This document shows, in pieces, positions 1 through 11,410 of a DNA stretch of 64,000 nucleotides (within the stretch, counting starts at the first letter, position 1; each line of letters opens with the position of its first letter). This DNA is from Phallus indusiatus. Lineage: Eukaryota > Basidiomycota > Agaricomycetes > Phallales > Phallaceae. The stretch is taken from assembly GCA_027605045.1 (NCBI GenBank), contig JAQFWX010000015.1, positions 170,455 through 234,454 of the forward strand, written 5' to 3'. Both the position numbers and the translations under genes were made by a program. Under the pieces are notes generated by a model that saw nothing but the letters and a program-made list of their open reading frames with translations, was not told the DNA's origin and made no database searches.

Positions 1-197
1 AACCCTAAACCTAAACCTAAACCCCTAAACCCTAAACCTAAACCCTAAACCTAAACCCTAAACCCTAAACCCTAAACCCTAAACCCTAAACCCTAAACCT
101 AAACCTAAACCCTAAACCCTAAACCTAAACCCTAAACCCTAAACCTAAACCCTAAACCCTAAACCCTAAACCCTAAACCCTAAACCCTAAACCCTAA
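1..197. repeat. Telomeric repeat array (CCCTAAA)n
   Basis: Near-perfect tandem CCCTAAA units with interspersed six-base CCTAAA and one CCCCTAAA variant run from the first base to about 197, where the sequence turns unique. On the other strand this is TTTAGGG, oriented with the G-rich strand running out of the window at base 1, as expected of a chromosome terminus. The variants are mixed all along the array, not only at its inner edge. Many fungi carry TTAGGG, so a predominantly seven-base unit is worth noting. Confidence 0.97.
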
Positions 198-216
198 CAA
201 ACTATCCTAGCGGTTT

Positions 217-640
217 TTCATCCCTCCACCAATTCCACTCACACCGGGGTTTTGACCCTCACCAATTTCCACTCACACCTGGTTTCTGTCCCTCCCCCAA
301 TTCCACTAGCACCTGGTTTTCAATCCTCCCCCAATTCCACTCACACCGGGGTTTCATCCCTTCCCCAATTCCACTCACTCCCAGTTTCTGTCCCTCTCCC
401 AATTCCACTAGCACCCGGTTTTCAATCCTCCCCCAATTCCACTCCCATCACATTTTTGTCCCTTCCCCAGCTTCATCCCTCCACCAATTCAACTCATACC
501 AGGTTTCGTCCCTTCCCCAATTCCACTCATACTGAACTTTTGACCTTCTGCCAATTCAACCCCCACCAGAATTTTGTCCTTCCACCAATTCCACTCACAC
601 TGTCATTCTGACCCTCCACCCCAAACTCACATCCACTTTT
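217..640. repeat. Subtelomeric minisatellite, ~35-42 bp unit
   Basis: About ten degenerate units share the core CCAATTCCACTCACACC followed by a GG-TTTT/TTTC tract and a CCTCC spacer. The plus strand is C/T rich. The open frame across it (252-611) only reflects the lack of stops in the repeat: its peptide cycles the same FHSHLVSVPPPIP-like phrase and is not a gene. The array begins some 20 bp inside the telomere. Confidence 0.85.
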
Positions 641-1085
641 CATCCTCCACCAATTCCAAACTCCAACCATCATCCCATTTCAACCACCCAAATACAGTCC
701 AGCATCAAAATACAACTCCACATCAACATCCAGATTAACACCCTCCACATCAATCAAATCCATCTAACTATTACCGTCTCCACTGCCCTTCTACAATCAC
801 ACCAGATTCAAATATCAGATTCAACTTCTCAACTTTTCAAGATCCCAATCAGACCAAGCCCCAAATCCAGATTGAAATATAACACCAACACATCAGACCG
901 TCACCAAAACTCCAGATTTGAACTAAAATACAACCACAATTGTTACAAGTACAACATTGTCTCGATCAAATACTGAATGCCGTCTCAGATCCCCAAGTGA
1001 CCTACACATCCTTCTACAGGGAAAACCAGAAGTCCAGAAATACTAGAACTGTAGAACCGTAAATCAAAACGTAAAAACATGTCAA
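641..1085. other. A/C-rich subtelomeric spacer
   Basis: Low-complexity A/C-rich sequence with scattered CCAGATT, CACATC and CAACTTC words. No open reading frame, splice pattern or inverted repeat was recognised. Confidence 0.6.
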
Positions 1086-1787
1086 GTGAAAACCAGCAAG
1101 GAACTAGAAGTCAGAGTTTGCGTAAAACAGTTCTATCCACCTCAATTCTCTTTCAAACTTATCCAAACAAAAAACATACTAAATAAAATAATTCTCTCTG
1201 CAAATCCTATTAGACAAATCTCCCTATTTACACCCTTTCATACAAAATCAGAAATAACTAAACTTTGCGTAAAACAATTCTAGAGAGCTCATTTCTCCTT
1301 CAAATTGTACCAGAGAAAAAACATACTAAATAAATTTATTTTATCTACAAACAGTACTAAATCTTCATCAGCCCCTAATCAGCTAGTATTCATTAGAAGT
1401 TCCAAAACAAAGTTCCAAAACAAAGTTCGCATTACAAGACCGAAATCACAACCAACTCAATTTCAAGTCCCAGTCTGAAATACAAGATAGCTTACACAAC
1501 CCGAGACAAGCTACCAAAACAGAATTCAAGACTCCCATCTTGTGCATATATCCAGTCATAACAAGACAAGTCCCTTACCAAAACCGAGACTTGAATCAGA
1601 GTTGAAATATTTACAAGTCAAAAAAAATACCAGCTCAATGTCAATCCAAAAGGACTGCCAAAAGTACCCAAGTATTACCATTCCCATCCCACTCGTCATG
1701 TCTTTGTCCATCCACCAGTTTCGACTCTCATTATTCCATCTCAACCTTCTCAGATTAAACAGTCTGAACAATCTATGTCATCATCAC

Positions 1788-2181
1788 TGTCAGGGTGCGT
1801 CTCTGGTCTACGGTCACTCTAGTATATTAGCGTAGTATAGTATAACCTACTTAGATGCCTACGCGCTCTACGTCGGTCATACGGTACCCGGTATACCGGT
1901 CCGTATTTATCCCGCGTATTCTTCCGAACTCTCCCCGTTTCTCCGTTCGCTCCATTCTGCCCTATCTCCCTCTTTCTCTACGTCATCCGTATTGTCCTCG
2001 GCTACCGTCCTTCCTATTGGTAGATAATGCACCTGATAGCTATTGGTTAGAGATAGCGTAATCATGTATATATACAACTGTGCGCGCATGAGTAGTTCCT
2101 TGTGCTATTATAGACTGGGTTACTGGGTTATAGTAGCAGTCTGATCCTTAAGTCTAATCGCTGAACGATCGTGCCCTAACA
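1788..2181. mobile_element. Solo LTR with 5-bp target duplication
   Basis: A 394 bp block begins TGTCAGGG and ends CCCTAACA, so it has the TG...CA ends of an LTR. It is flanked on both sides by ATCAC (1783-1787 and 2182-2186), a perfect 5-bp target-site duplication. It carries a TATA-like TGTATATATA tract near 2066 and is richer in CG/GT than the surrounding A/C-rich satellite. No internal retrotransposon sequence remains, so it is probably the product of LTR-LTR recombination. Its sequence differs from the LTRs of the chromovirus at 24.2-33.3 kb. Confidence 0.88.
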
Positions 2182-2189
2182 ATCACCGG

Positions 2190-2700
2190 TTGTTGCACAA
2201 GCTCAAGCACCAGTCCCAGCTTTACCACAACCAGCCAAACAATACCAAATCACTTATCACATAGCATATACTCACCCGTAACAAAAAATGCCCCAATACC
2301 AGTTAGTGCCTCACTGGAGAGTCACTTATAAGTTAAAATCCATACAATCAACACCTTCTACGGGAGCGGTAAAATCAGAACATTAGAATAAAACAGGATT
2401 CAAGCTAGAGTCCCATCACACCCATAACAGAAGACTGAAATCAAAATACAAGTTCCAGTTCCAGTTATTCAATCCAGAAGTAAATATTTCAAGAGTCCCA
2501 CCTTATACATCCATCGTGCATATACTTACCCGTAATACAAGTTAAAAATTACCAAATCCAAGACTCGGAACTCGTAGCAATAATATATATTTAGAGTCCG
2601 CATTGAAATTCAAGTTATGTCCAGCTCACATTCATTTATCACATAGCATATACTTACCCGTAACCCCACTCGAGTTACTTCAAAACTCACCGTTAACAAA
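2190..2700. other. A/C-rich spacer within the satellite field
   Basis: Resembles the spacer at 641-1085. It contains a repeated phrase around CATAGCATATACTTACCCGTAA (about 2260-2280, 2520-2535 and 2640-2660), which suggests a second, lower-copy repeat interleaved with the satellite. No gene was recognised. Confidence 0.5.
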
Positions 2701-3830
2701 AGATTGCAAATATTTCTACTCAGAGTTTGCGTAAAACAGATCTAACCAGCTCAATTCTCTTTCAAGCTTCTCCAAATAAAAAACGTACTAAATCAAATAA
2801 TTCTCTCTACAAATCATATTAGACGTACGTGAATATCTGATCAGTCAAATCTCCCTAAACCCAACCTTTCATACAAAATCAGAAATAACTAAACTTTGCG
2901 TAAAATGGTCCTACACAGCTCAATTCTCCTTCAAATTTCTCCACAAACCGTATTAGAACTACGTGAATATCTGATCAGTCAAATCTTCCTATTACTAGCA
3001 TTTCATATACAATTGGAAATAACTAAAGTTTGCGTAAAACAGTTCTATCCACCTCAATTCTCCTTCAGATTTCTCCAAACAAAACACGTATTGAATAAAA
3101 TAATTTTCTTCACAATCCATATTAGGAGTACCTGAATATCTGATCAGTCATATCTTCCCATTACCACCGTTTCATACACAATTGGAAATAACTAAACTTT
3201 GCGTAAAATAGATCTACACAGCTCAATTCTCCTTCAAGCTCCTTTAAAAAAAACGTACTCCATCATTTAATATTCCTCACAAACTATATTAAGAGTATGT
3301 AACCGTTTCATTGGTTCAATCTCGTTATTAGAATAGTGGAATTCAAAATTGAGAATAACTCAAGTCAGAGTGCCACAGATATACAGAGATCGATTCTGCT
3401 TCAAATTGTACCAAAAAAAAACATACTAGATCGTTTATTTATATCTACAGGATTGCAAATATTTCCGGTCAGAAAAAACTCCCTAAGTATGAGATCGAGC
3501 GAAATATATTACAAGACCGAAATACAAGTTTGCGTAAAACAGTTTTATCCACCTCAATTTTCTTTCAATCTTCTCCAAACAAAAATCGTACTAAATAAAA
3601 TAATTCTCTCTACAATTCCTATTAAAAGTACATTAATATCTGATCAGTCAAATCTCCCTATTACCAGCCTTTCATTCAAAATCAGAAATAACCAAAGTTT
3701 GCGTAAAACAGTTCTACACAGCTCATTTCTCCTTCAAATTGTACCAGAAAAAAACGTACTAAATCAATTTATTTTATCTACAAACAGTACTAAATCTTCA
3801 TCAGCCCCTAATCAGCTAGAAGACGCGGTA

Positions 3831-4600
3831 TAGCATAAATTCATACAGTGTCATTCAAACTGCACTTAAAGCATCCATCAAAATTACCCTTATTTTCCCT
3901 GCCCTAAAATTATTAAAAATAACTAATAGATATAACAAATAACACTACAAATTTTTATACTATATTTCTACAACAGTTCTCACAGTACAAAGTACTATCT
4001 CCTCCAAATCAGTCTCTCCTCAAAGTAGCATGTAAATACCAATATCATTCTACAGAGCCCAATTCTTCTCGGAATAAAGTTCTAAAACAAGACGTACTAA
4101 ATCAATTTTTTTTCTCTACAATTCTTATTAAGCATGTCTCACTAGTTTATTATGCAAACGCTCGTTTCCGAGTGTTATATACCTAAGCTACATCCATTCA
4201 CTTAAATAAAACATGTTCCAAAAATTCCCTGACATAGGTATATGCGGGGTCAAAAAATAGAGAAAAAATCCATTCTACCCATGTTTTTTTTCTTGTAATT
4301 CCGTTAAGAACTGAGCATTCTAGAGTAAAAACAATATTGCACAAACTCACTGTACTGACACTCACCCACAGGAAGTTCCCCGAGTTCCCCGAGGCAACAA
4401 GCACCCATAAGGTTATTTGTAGACATTCTAAAAATAGCGAACCCATCTTTTTCGGTTTTTGATTTGGCCGAGTTTTCGGGTCTCTAGAGCCAAAACAAAA
4501 AATTTGCACAAATGCCTCGAAAATTCACTGTAGTTTTGGCTCTACAGACCTGAATTCTTCACCAAATTGAAAAAGAAAAAAAACGTAGTAAATATTTTTT
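3831..4600. other. AT-rich spacer without recognised gene
   Basis: After the last satellite copy the sequence is AT-rich and falls off the repeat pattern, although fragments such as CGTACTAAATCAATTTTTTTTCTCTAC near 4095 are satellite remnants. A 103-codon frame at 4198-4509 (minus) and shorter ones beyond it have no recognisable motif. Confidence 0.5.
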
Positions 4601-4627
4601 AAATCTCTATCAACGGCGTTATACGTC

Positions 4628-4650
4628 GGGCGCTTATCTGATAAGCGCCC
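4628..4650. repeat. Perfect 23-bp palindrome
   Basis: GGGCGCTTATC, a central T, then GATAAGCGCCC: two 11-base arms with a one-base centre, followed directly by a GTGCGCGCGC tract. It stands out in an AT-rich neighbourhood and resembles the palindromes in the LTR-like element at 34.4 kb. Its role is not known. Confidence 0.8.
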
Positions 4651-5115
4651 GTGCGCGCGCAATCTTTCCTGTGTTGTACAGCTAGCTGAGTTCGAATTCA
4701 ACTCTCTCACCACTCTGCCTTCCCCCCACCATCCTCCCCCTTCCCCATCCACCCAAATCTCCCTCATATTTTCGCTTTTTTTCATTTATTCTACCTCTCC
4801 TCCATTCCATCCACCTATTCTACAGCGTTTTGGAGGGTTTTCTGTGCCGGATGGGTCAGATAAAGGCAAGGTTTGGATCAGTGTCATCCAGGTGAGTAGC
4901 GTTCCGGTTTTTCGTTCTTTTTTCCGTTTTTTTTTCTGATTTCCTGTCATCTTCCTAGGTATGTCATGCTCTCTGGAGCTGGGGACATTTCCCCTCGTCT
5001 TTTGGCAGCCTGCGGACCGGTGCACAACTTCATCATCAGCGCAACGTCCCGTTGCCGTTCATCAGGCCGCCGCTCTGAAGATCTTGAAGTGCACCGTCCC
5101 GCTCGTTGTCATCGG

Positions 5116-5250
5116 ACAACATCTTGGTTTGAGGGCTACGTGGCCTTTGCCGGGATTATCACCACATGACTTATGTCATGATTAATTCTTTGCGTCCAGT
5201 CGATTAAGAACGACCGTTGATGCTCCCTTCGGGGATGTAGGTGTTTTTTT
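5116..5250 (+). ncRNA. Structured small-RNA candidate, copy 1
   Basis: One of three related ~140 nt blocks, here read on the plus strand. Shared words in order are CTTGGTTTGAGG, a CACGT-centred hairpin, TTTGCCGGG, GCGTCCAGTCGATT, AACGACCGT, GATGC and a final T-run (seven Ts at 5244-5250). The closing stem is ACATC with GATGT here, whereas the other copies use CCCACC or CCCGCC with GGTGGG, which is compensatory change. The central variable hairpin is CATGAC-ATAA-GTCATG. The tract TGGTTTGAGG resembles a Pol III A box, AGTCGATTC-like sequence resembles a B box, and the T-run a Pol III terminator. The exact 5' end is not defined and no known RNA family was recognised. Confidence 0.55.
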
Positions 5251-5254
5251 ACTC

Positions 5255-5757
5255 TCTTTAATATAACGGTATACCGTTGTTATGACGGTACACTGTTATT
5301 ATGACGGTGTACCGTTATATTGACGGTATACTGTTATGTTGACGCTACGCTGTCCGTTCAACGCTACGCTGCCCATGCAACGTTATGCTGCCCGTACAAC
5401 GTTACGCTGTCCGTGCAACGTTATGCTGTCTGTGCAACGTTACGCTGCCCGTGTAAACATTACGCTGCCCGCGCAACGCTACACTGCCCGCGCAACGCTA
5501 CACTGCCCGTACAACGCTACACTGCCCGTACAACGCTACGCTGTCTGTGCAATGTTACACTGCCAGTATACTGTTATGCTGTCAGTGCAGTGTTATACAG
5601 TCCGTGCAATGTTACGCTGTCCGTACAATGTTACGCGGCCAGGGTACCCTTACACCGTCAGTGTACCAGTATGCTGTCGGTGCAGTGTTACGCTGCCAGT
5701 GTACCATTACGCTGCCACTACCAGTATACCATTACGCTCTCAGCGTACCGCTTTACA
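5255..5757. repeat. ~19-bp minisatellite (TACGCTGCCCGTGCAACGT-like)
   Basis: About 25 units, each near 19 bp, of CGTTACGCTGTCCGTGCAA with drifting variants. A shorter prelude of GACGGTATACCGTTGTTAT units opens the array (5255-5340). Open frames over it (5320-5784 and 5336-5824) are periodic and are rejected as genes. Confidence 0.9.
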
Positions 5758-5854
5758 AGTATTTACTATATGTATATTAACTAACATAATAAAAGTTATT
5801 ATATTATTTAAACAAATACATTGAAATATACAAAAATAAAATGAACACGAACGT

Positions 5855-6240
5855 GCAGTAACACTAAGCGGAGAGTGATGCTAAGCGGAAAGCACTCTAA
5901 GCGGAGAGCACTCCAACTCACCACGGAGACTCTCACTAAGCGGAGAGGGTAGTTAAGCGGAGAGGGCAGTTAAGCGGGAGGTATCCCAAGCGGAGAGTAG
6001 AGAGTGCTTACCGGAGAGACTCTCCTTGATCAAATGCTAAGCGGAGAGCCTGTTAAGCGGAGAGACTACTACAAATACATTAAATATACTAACCGGAGAG
6101 GTAGAGTCACCCGAGCGATCAAATTTCGATAGACCGGAGCAATCAAAATGATGAACGCTGGTACTGAATGGGCCAGGGACAGAACTGAATAGATCAGCCC
6201 ACTTAAGCGGAGACTCTCCGCTTGCAATACCGGAGGGTCC
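5855..6240. repeat. TAAGCGGAGAG minisatellite at the cut end of the OrsD gene
   Basis: At least ten scattered copies of (T)AAGCGGAGAG separated by 5-40 bases, some with the variant ACCGGAGAG. The array directly abuts the last codons of the OrsD-domain gene (stop at 6254), exactly where that family would normally continue into a helicase module. Confidence 0.85.
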
Positions 6241-6253
6241 GGTAGCTCATTCA

Positions 6254-8595
6254 TTAGAGTAGGTGCTTACGAGTGGCTTTCAGGAGTATGTTGGTGAATT
6301 TCGGCGTATCCCATCTCCCGTTAGGGCCCGTAAACAGATATGACCGGTAATTGTCGTGTATCTCCGTTTTTTTGGTCAACTGACGGATCAAGAAAATTTC
6401 AACGGGTCTCACAAAACGCAAGTAGATGAAAAGCTGTTGCGTGCCCTTCAGAGAGTTGAAGTGAGGCGTGATTGTGCGACGGCCAGATGCATATTCGGTT
6501 TTTCCAGCAGGTAAAGCGTTGACACCCTCGTTCCCACTGAAAATGATCGTTCGAGCATAGTTGGGCATGTTCTCAAATGTGGAGGCCAGCATCTCTGTAC
6601 CACGCGTCGGTTGACCGTGGGTCATGTGGGAATGAACGAGAAAGTTTTCGAGAAATTCCTGGCAGTGATTGATCCATTTCCAACAATTACCGTGATTTAA
6701 AACCCAAGTATCACCGATCTTGTGATAAAAAAAGTTTTTATGGGATGGATCGGATGATAGACTGAGTGCTCGGAAGAAGTCGTCCATGCCATCGCTGAAA
6801 TGGTTGCGAGGGTCTTTCAAGAAAGAGTAACCAACGTCCGTGTTTTGAGGGTCGTCATAAATAGCTGTTGGCAGAGAACCAAGGTCGAGACCGAACAAAA
6901 TGTCATTTTCGAGTACATTTTGCGACGTATCCATGGCCTCGTGTACTGTCGCCCTTAAGCCTGTAACGCTTCCTGGAGCTCCACGATAAACGTAGCGGTC
7001 GGCCTGGTTGTCTATCCATGAGAAATTGGGGAACGTGGTCTCACCACGACGATAATAGGTGAGATCGCTCCAGATACATAGCATATGACCGAGGGGCGAG
7101 GGAGAGCCAATGACGATAAAGGCTCGCAGTTTGTCGAGTGTGCTAGAAGGACATACGACGTCAAAAGCTTGAAAAAAAGGAAGGAACAAATAGAAAACGT
7201 ACGTATGATAATCCAGAGTTCCATTACTCTCTTCCTTCTTCAAGTACACCTCCGTCAAGACAGTACAGCGCGCGATCCAAGATACCGCCGCGAAATCGCC
7301 AGTAATAATCCCGGGCTTTTTAAACGACCCGTTTGACTGCCAATTATGATGTATGAGCCACATGTAAACCGGGTCCTGGTCAATGTCGCATTGTTTGGGA
7401 CTGAATTGATGAATGAACAACCTCATAAGAACGTTTTGCATGGGAGGGAGAAGGGCGTCCAAGGCGTCTAAATCGGCATCCGGCTTGTAAGAGCTGAGAG
7501 CTCTATAGAGTTCTGCGATAGCGATAGTCTGGGCATCATTGAGCAGACAAGGGATAGAAGAGCTACCGGGAGTTTTGAGACGATGTTGAGTAGAGATCAA
7601 ATGGGCTACGAGGTTGGAGTAGCGCGTAATGACATCGTCGGCTTCGGGAGGATTGAAAGATCTTCCAGCACGAATCTCACTGCAAAATGAATGTTGGTCA
7701 ATTGAATATATAATGAGAGGCGTTAAACATACAGCGTAGGAGAACCTAAAGCCTGACGGATCGAGGGTGGAATGCGGTATAAAAACTCCATGGCACGTTC
7801 GGCATACCTGACGATGATGGTAGAGAGTGTCTGGTACGTTTTATTCTGCGCTTTTTGCAAAAACTCCGCGACAACCTCTGAACTCTGGTATTTGAGCAAA
7901 TCTAGCCAGCGATGCTTTTTAAGCCAAGGCTCCAATTCACGTAACGCAGGAGGAACCCCTGGCTTGAGTTCTGGAAGAGCATCATTCAGAGCATGCCAAC
8001 CGTCCATCATAGAGCTCGCTGAGGCTGTTGCCAGAGTCTCACGAACGGGTAGCCACTTGTGATAGGTGGATTGAAGATAAATCTGTTGCAACCATACGAG
8101 ATTATATTTCGGGGTACCACCGTGATCCTTAGACCAATGCGTTTTTAAGGAGGCCTCAGTACCTGCATAATGATTACAGGAAGAGGCAGCGCATGCGTAA
8201 CCTCTTTTGAGCTCCATATCGGGGAATGAATACAGAGGCTTTTGAGCCAAAGCCCACGTATGAAAGTCCGCCGACTTTTCAAAGAGATTAAACTTTTTAA
8301 TGTACGGGGTGAGTTTGTGTTGTGGAAAGGATGCGAGACCGTGAGATTCAGCATGTCCTGAGGCGATTTTGGGAAGAACGGCTAGTCTACAAGTCGTACA
8401 GATAAGAAATTTGCCGCGTTCATGAACGATATATCCCAACAAGATGAGAGCAGGATCAACTATAATCTCCTTTGCATGGGACATGACAGCGTCTTGCAGG
8501 ACGGTGGACGCATCAGGGAGAGGGGTGGATTGTTGAACGGGGCTGGAACCAGAGCTATCATCGGGAACTTCAATCGTGTCAACGTTGTTCGACAT
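6254..8595 (-). pseudogene. OrsD-domain subtelomeric protein, 3'-truncated (telomere-linked helicase type)
   Basis: Two exons, 8595-7733 and 7679-6254, join in frame to 762 codons. The start is the ATG at 8595 (MSNNVDT) rather than one eight codons upstream. Residues ~60-170 carry a zinc-finger-like pair, CTTCRLAVLP...HAESHG and CAASSCNHY...HWSKDHGG, the signature of the OrsD family. The following ~550 residues match the long linker region seen in basidiomycete subtelomeric RecQ-type proteins. In those relatives a RecQ helicase usually follows. Here the frame ends at ...LLKATRKHLL and the sequence becomes a minisatellite, so the helicase part is missing. The gene points at the telomere. Domain assignment is by recognition and helicase loss is inference; the remaining part could still be a working stand-alone OrsD protein. 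Confidence 0.75.
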
Positions 8596-8639
8596 TGCAA
8601 ATAGCGATCCTTTGCACAAAGTCAGTTTATCATACGTGA

Positions 8640-9590
8640 TGGATGAATAGGAGTGACGAACAGGGTTTTTTTAACGAGTATTGGGTTGTGTGAAGGCAAA
8701 AGAAAAGACACTTGGAGAGCTACACGGCTGGGTGCGATACGAGGTAAAACAGAAAAACAAAACCGTCAGAGTGAGGCCTATTTATGTGTAGGAGACATAC
8801 AATATATCCTCGGTCCTCGGACAGAGCAGAATTACTAACAATAGAAACCGTCATCGTAAAAGTTGGCAGCACGTTATACCGAGCAATTTTTAGAGTTTGA
8901 GCCGAGAAAAAAGTGCAATCGAGAGGAAATTGCACTAGCATTGTTTTTCTAAAAAAAAACCGGCGGAAGAACGGATTAGATGAGATCTTTGCATTGAAAA
9001 AAAACGCACGCAACTGTAAATTTGAACCTAAGCGGTTTAGAGCATTCGGACAATGCAACCCGCTAACTGACATTAACTGAGATTAATGAGAACAAAAAGT
9101 TAAAATAAACGAAAGCCCTGCGTACAACTTATAACTTTAATCACCCTGTCCGAAACGGAGAACAGTTGTTATTCCATTATTACGCATTGCCCTTATCTGA
9201 AAGTTGCGCTGCAGTAGGATTTAGTTTCCATCATATCCATGTAAAAGCAAACAAACCCGTGAGATCTTGCAGATTATGAAAAATAAGATGAATCAGTCAA
9301 GAATAATAATGCGAACATATCAGGAAAGGAGCAAACGGATAACCGTCAATTTTACCGCCACACTAAGAGTTACATCCCGATCGAGTCTTAAAGTCCCTAC
9401 TTAGGACGGCATGAATAGTATTTGAAAGGGATGGATTGCATGAGGAGATAAACAGAAGTATTGGGATACATATGAATGTTAATTGACAACACGGTATTAA
9501 TGATAATGATGAACGAGGGATGGCGAATGGATTACGTAATCTAAATGTGCGAGCAAAATAACAGTCCATGTGAGTGGATAAAATGCAAAG
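8640..9590. other. Spacer upstream of the OrsD gene
   Basis: AT-rich sequence with several A-runs (for example at 8951). A 117-codon minus frame (8720-9073) shows no motif. No splice-array pattern is evident here. Promoter elements of the OrsD gene should lie near 8600-8800 but none was clear. Confidence 0.5.
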
Positions 9591-9592
9591 TT

Positions 9593-9737
9593 AAAAAAAA
9601 AACCCACCGTTGGCATCAAAACGGTCGTTAGACTCAGCCAAGCTGAGAATCGACTGGACGCAATATAATAACATGGGAATATTTTGTACGCTAACCCCAG
9701 CAAAGCCCACGTGGGCCTCAAACCAAGGCGGGTGGAA
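9593..9737 (-). ncRNA. Structured small-RNA candidate, copy 2
   Basis: Read on the minus strand, it starts CCACCCGCCTTGGTTTGAGG and ends GGTGGG followed by ten Ts (9602-9593). The closing stem is CCCGCC with GGTGGG, using one G-U pair where copy 3 has A-U. The second hairpin is GCCCACGTGGGC, against GTCCACGTGGAC in copy 3. The third is CTCAGC-TTG-GCTGAG, against CCTAGC-TTT-GCTAGG in copy 3. All are paired changes. Conserved unpaired words are identical or nearly so to the other copies. It lies about 1 kb upstream of the OrsD gene, on the same strand. Confidence 0.6.
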
Positions 9738-9799
9738 CACGGCGGTCAATATATCTAAAGACTTGTATTTTAACAACTTAGCTATGCTTCAAATGATTG

Positions 9800-11400
9800 G
9801 CCCAATAAATTTTTCTAGAATCTGTCAAACATGTAAGTATGACAGAGCCAAGATAAGTAAGACCGTGTAAAATACTCGCTGTCCCTTTGGAGCTTTCCAT
9901 CAATAGGTTGGGCCGGGGATGGGGGCGCTACAATAAACAAAAAAGTGATAGCTGTGTGAATGAGTTACTCCCCAACGAAATGGACTCAAAGCGATACAGA
10001 ATAACTTACCAGGCGTGCGCATGAGCCATGACCGACTAATTTGTTTTGCATTGTCTTGGACGCGTGCTGATAATCACAATGGGAACATAATTTAGTTGGA
10101 ATTTAAATAATAATACTAATAATACTACTTACCATGGCAATTATAAAGGGACACACCGTTGTATAATCGGTGGACAGAGGATGCTCGGAATTGACCGATA
10201 CATGGACATTATAACCCCGTCTCAGTAAATCTACTAGGATCAATAGCATAAGCCGGAGCGGGGCACAATGATTTCCAACGTACCATGAGCCTGTGTGGTA
10301 CGGTAATACCCGAGTCCGCCCCACCATATTTGCGTATCACATGGTACAATAGACCTATTATTTATCACCAGACGTAAGAGAAAATAAATAAAAGGAAAGC
10401 AAAAAACGCACCAAAGAAAATTATAATGACGGAGACAGGGGTGGTGTTCAGGTCGAAAGGTGCTATCGGCGGCGGTCTACATCGGAATGTGAAGAATGAC
10501 GACGGAAAGGGCCAAGAGTATGACAAAACTGTTTGAAATTTTTATAAACTCTAAATGATACATCAACTATTGTTAATAAAACCAAACTTACTAATAATAA
10601 CAATGACAGGCAAGAAATATCGCATGGCGGGCTGGTCAGGCTGTGCCATGTATGACGTGATAGAAATCCTGCATAATAGTATTTGAGGAATTAGGCATTG
10701 TCTGGTCAAAAAGAAAAATAAACAGGTACTTACTTTACGTTAAAGTATGTCAGGAACAGGGTATGTTGTTGTGTAACGGTGGGTGAGACAGGGAACTGCC
10801 CTGGCCTAAAAAGTTCATGAATAGGGTAGAAAAATTTGTCTGACAAAAACAAACCTTACCATCCAATGAATATTTACGGATAATTGCGGACGATCGAAAG
10901 CAGATAAGGGGTGAGTGGATGGCACACCAGGGCGGGGACAAAGTGTCATACTGGTGGACACTTTAAACGGGCTGAAACTGATGAAAATGATGAATAAAAG
11001 AAATAGATTATGAAAGACAATGGAAAACCTTACTTTCAGAACACGAACATAGTTGTTATTGCGAGTAGGTGTGGTGTATAGCAGCGACGTGGAAAGGTGC
11101 AACGGAGTTTTAACTCAGATGTAACGTGACAACTAAAGTTAATGGTTGGGCAAAGAGCGTAAAACATAATATTTGTCTAGTATGCATAAAAATCATGTAC
11201 AGGATAAGGAAATGAAATAATATACTGTCAGAGCCATAAATGTGAACGTAAACATGATGGACTTACGATGGAAGTTGGACGATGAAAGGGAAGGGTTCAA
11301 GATTGGAACATGGTATTTTTTTGAATTTGCATAAACATAGAATACATGTACGCATAAATCATAGAAGACATGTAAAGAATCAACAGAAACAATACTTCAT
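9800..11400 (-). other. Splice-signal-rich minus-strand tract, telomere-proximal part
   Basis: On the minus strand, GTAAGT/GTAAGG-type donors occur about every 100-250 bases (plus-strand ACTTAC/CCTTAC near 10008, 10130, 10588, 10734, 10855, 11030 and 11267). Pyrimidine-rich tracts ending in AG follow. No frame longer than ~95 codons exists. The pattern matches that of 13.6-23.3 kb and suggests multi-exon transcripts without an obvious protein, or badly decayed genes. The TET/JBP-like gene sits between the two tracts on the same strand. Confidence 0.45.
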
Positions 11401-11410
11401 ATTTATTTAT

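Larger units (their letters stand above)
1086..3830. repeat. Degenerate ~165 bp subtelomeric satellite
   Basis: The phrase TTTGCGTAAAAC/AAT recurs at about 1117, 1262, 2727, 2895, 3028, 3196, 3529 and 3693. Each copy is followed by CAATTCTC(C/T)TTCAA, then an A-rich CGTACTAAAT tract, a CTCTCTACAAAT tract and often GAATATCTGATCAGTCAAATCT. Spacing is 133-168 bp, or about twice that where one unit has decayed. Small open frames (1086-1283, 2896-3135, 3336-3833) repeat the same peptide words (VCVKQFYPPQFSF) and are repeat artefacts. The satellite is interrupted by the solo LTR at 1788-2181. Confidence 0.85.

Noticed and set aside
4860..5115. Plus-strand exon candidate around 4966-5169
   Set aside because: A donor near 4891 and acceptor near 4958 can be seen, but no protein motif supports either frame and the 3' part overlaps the small-RNA candidate.
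5320..5824. Overlapping long plus-strand frames of 154-162 codons
   Set aside because: They lie in a 19-bp minisatellite and cycle the same peptide; open only because the unit lacks stops.
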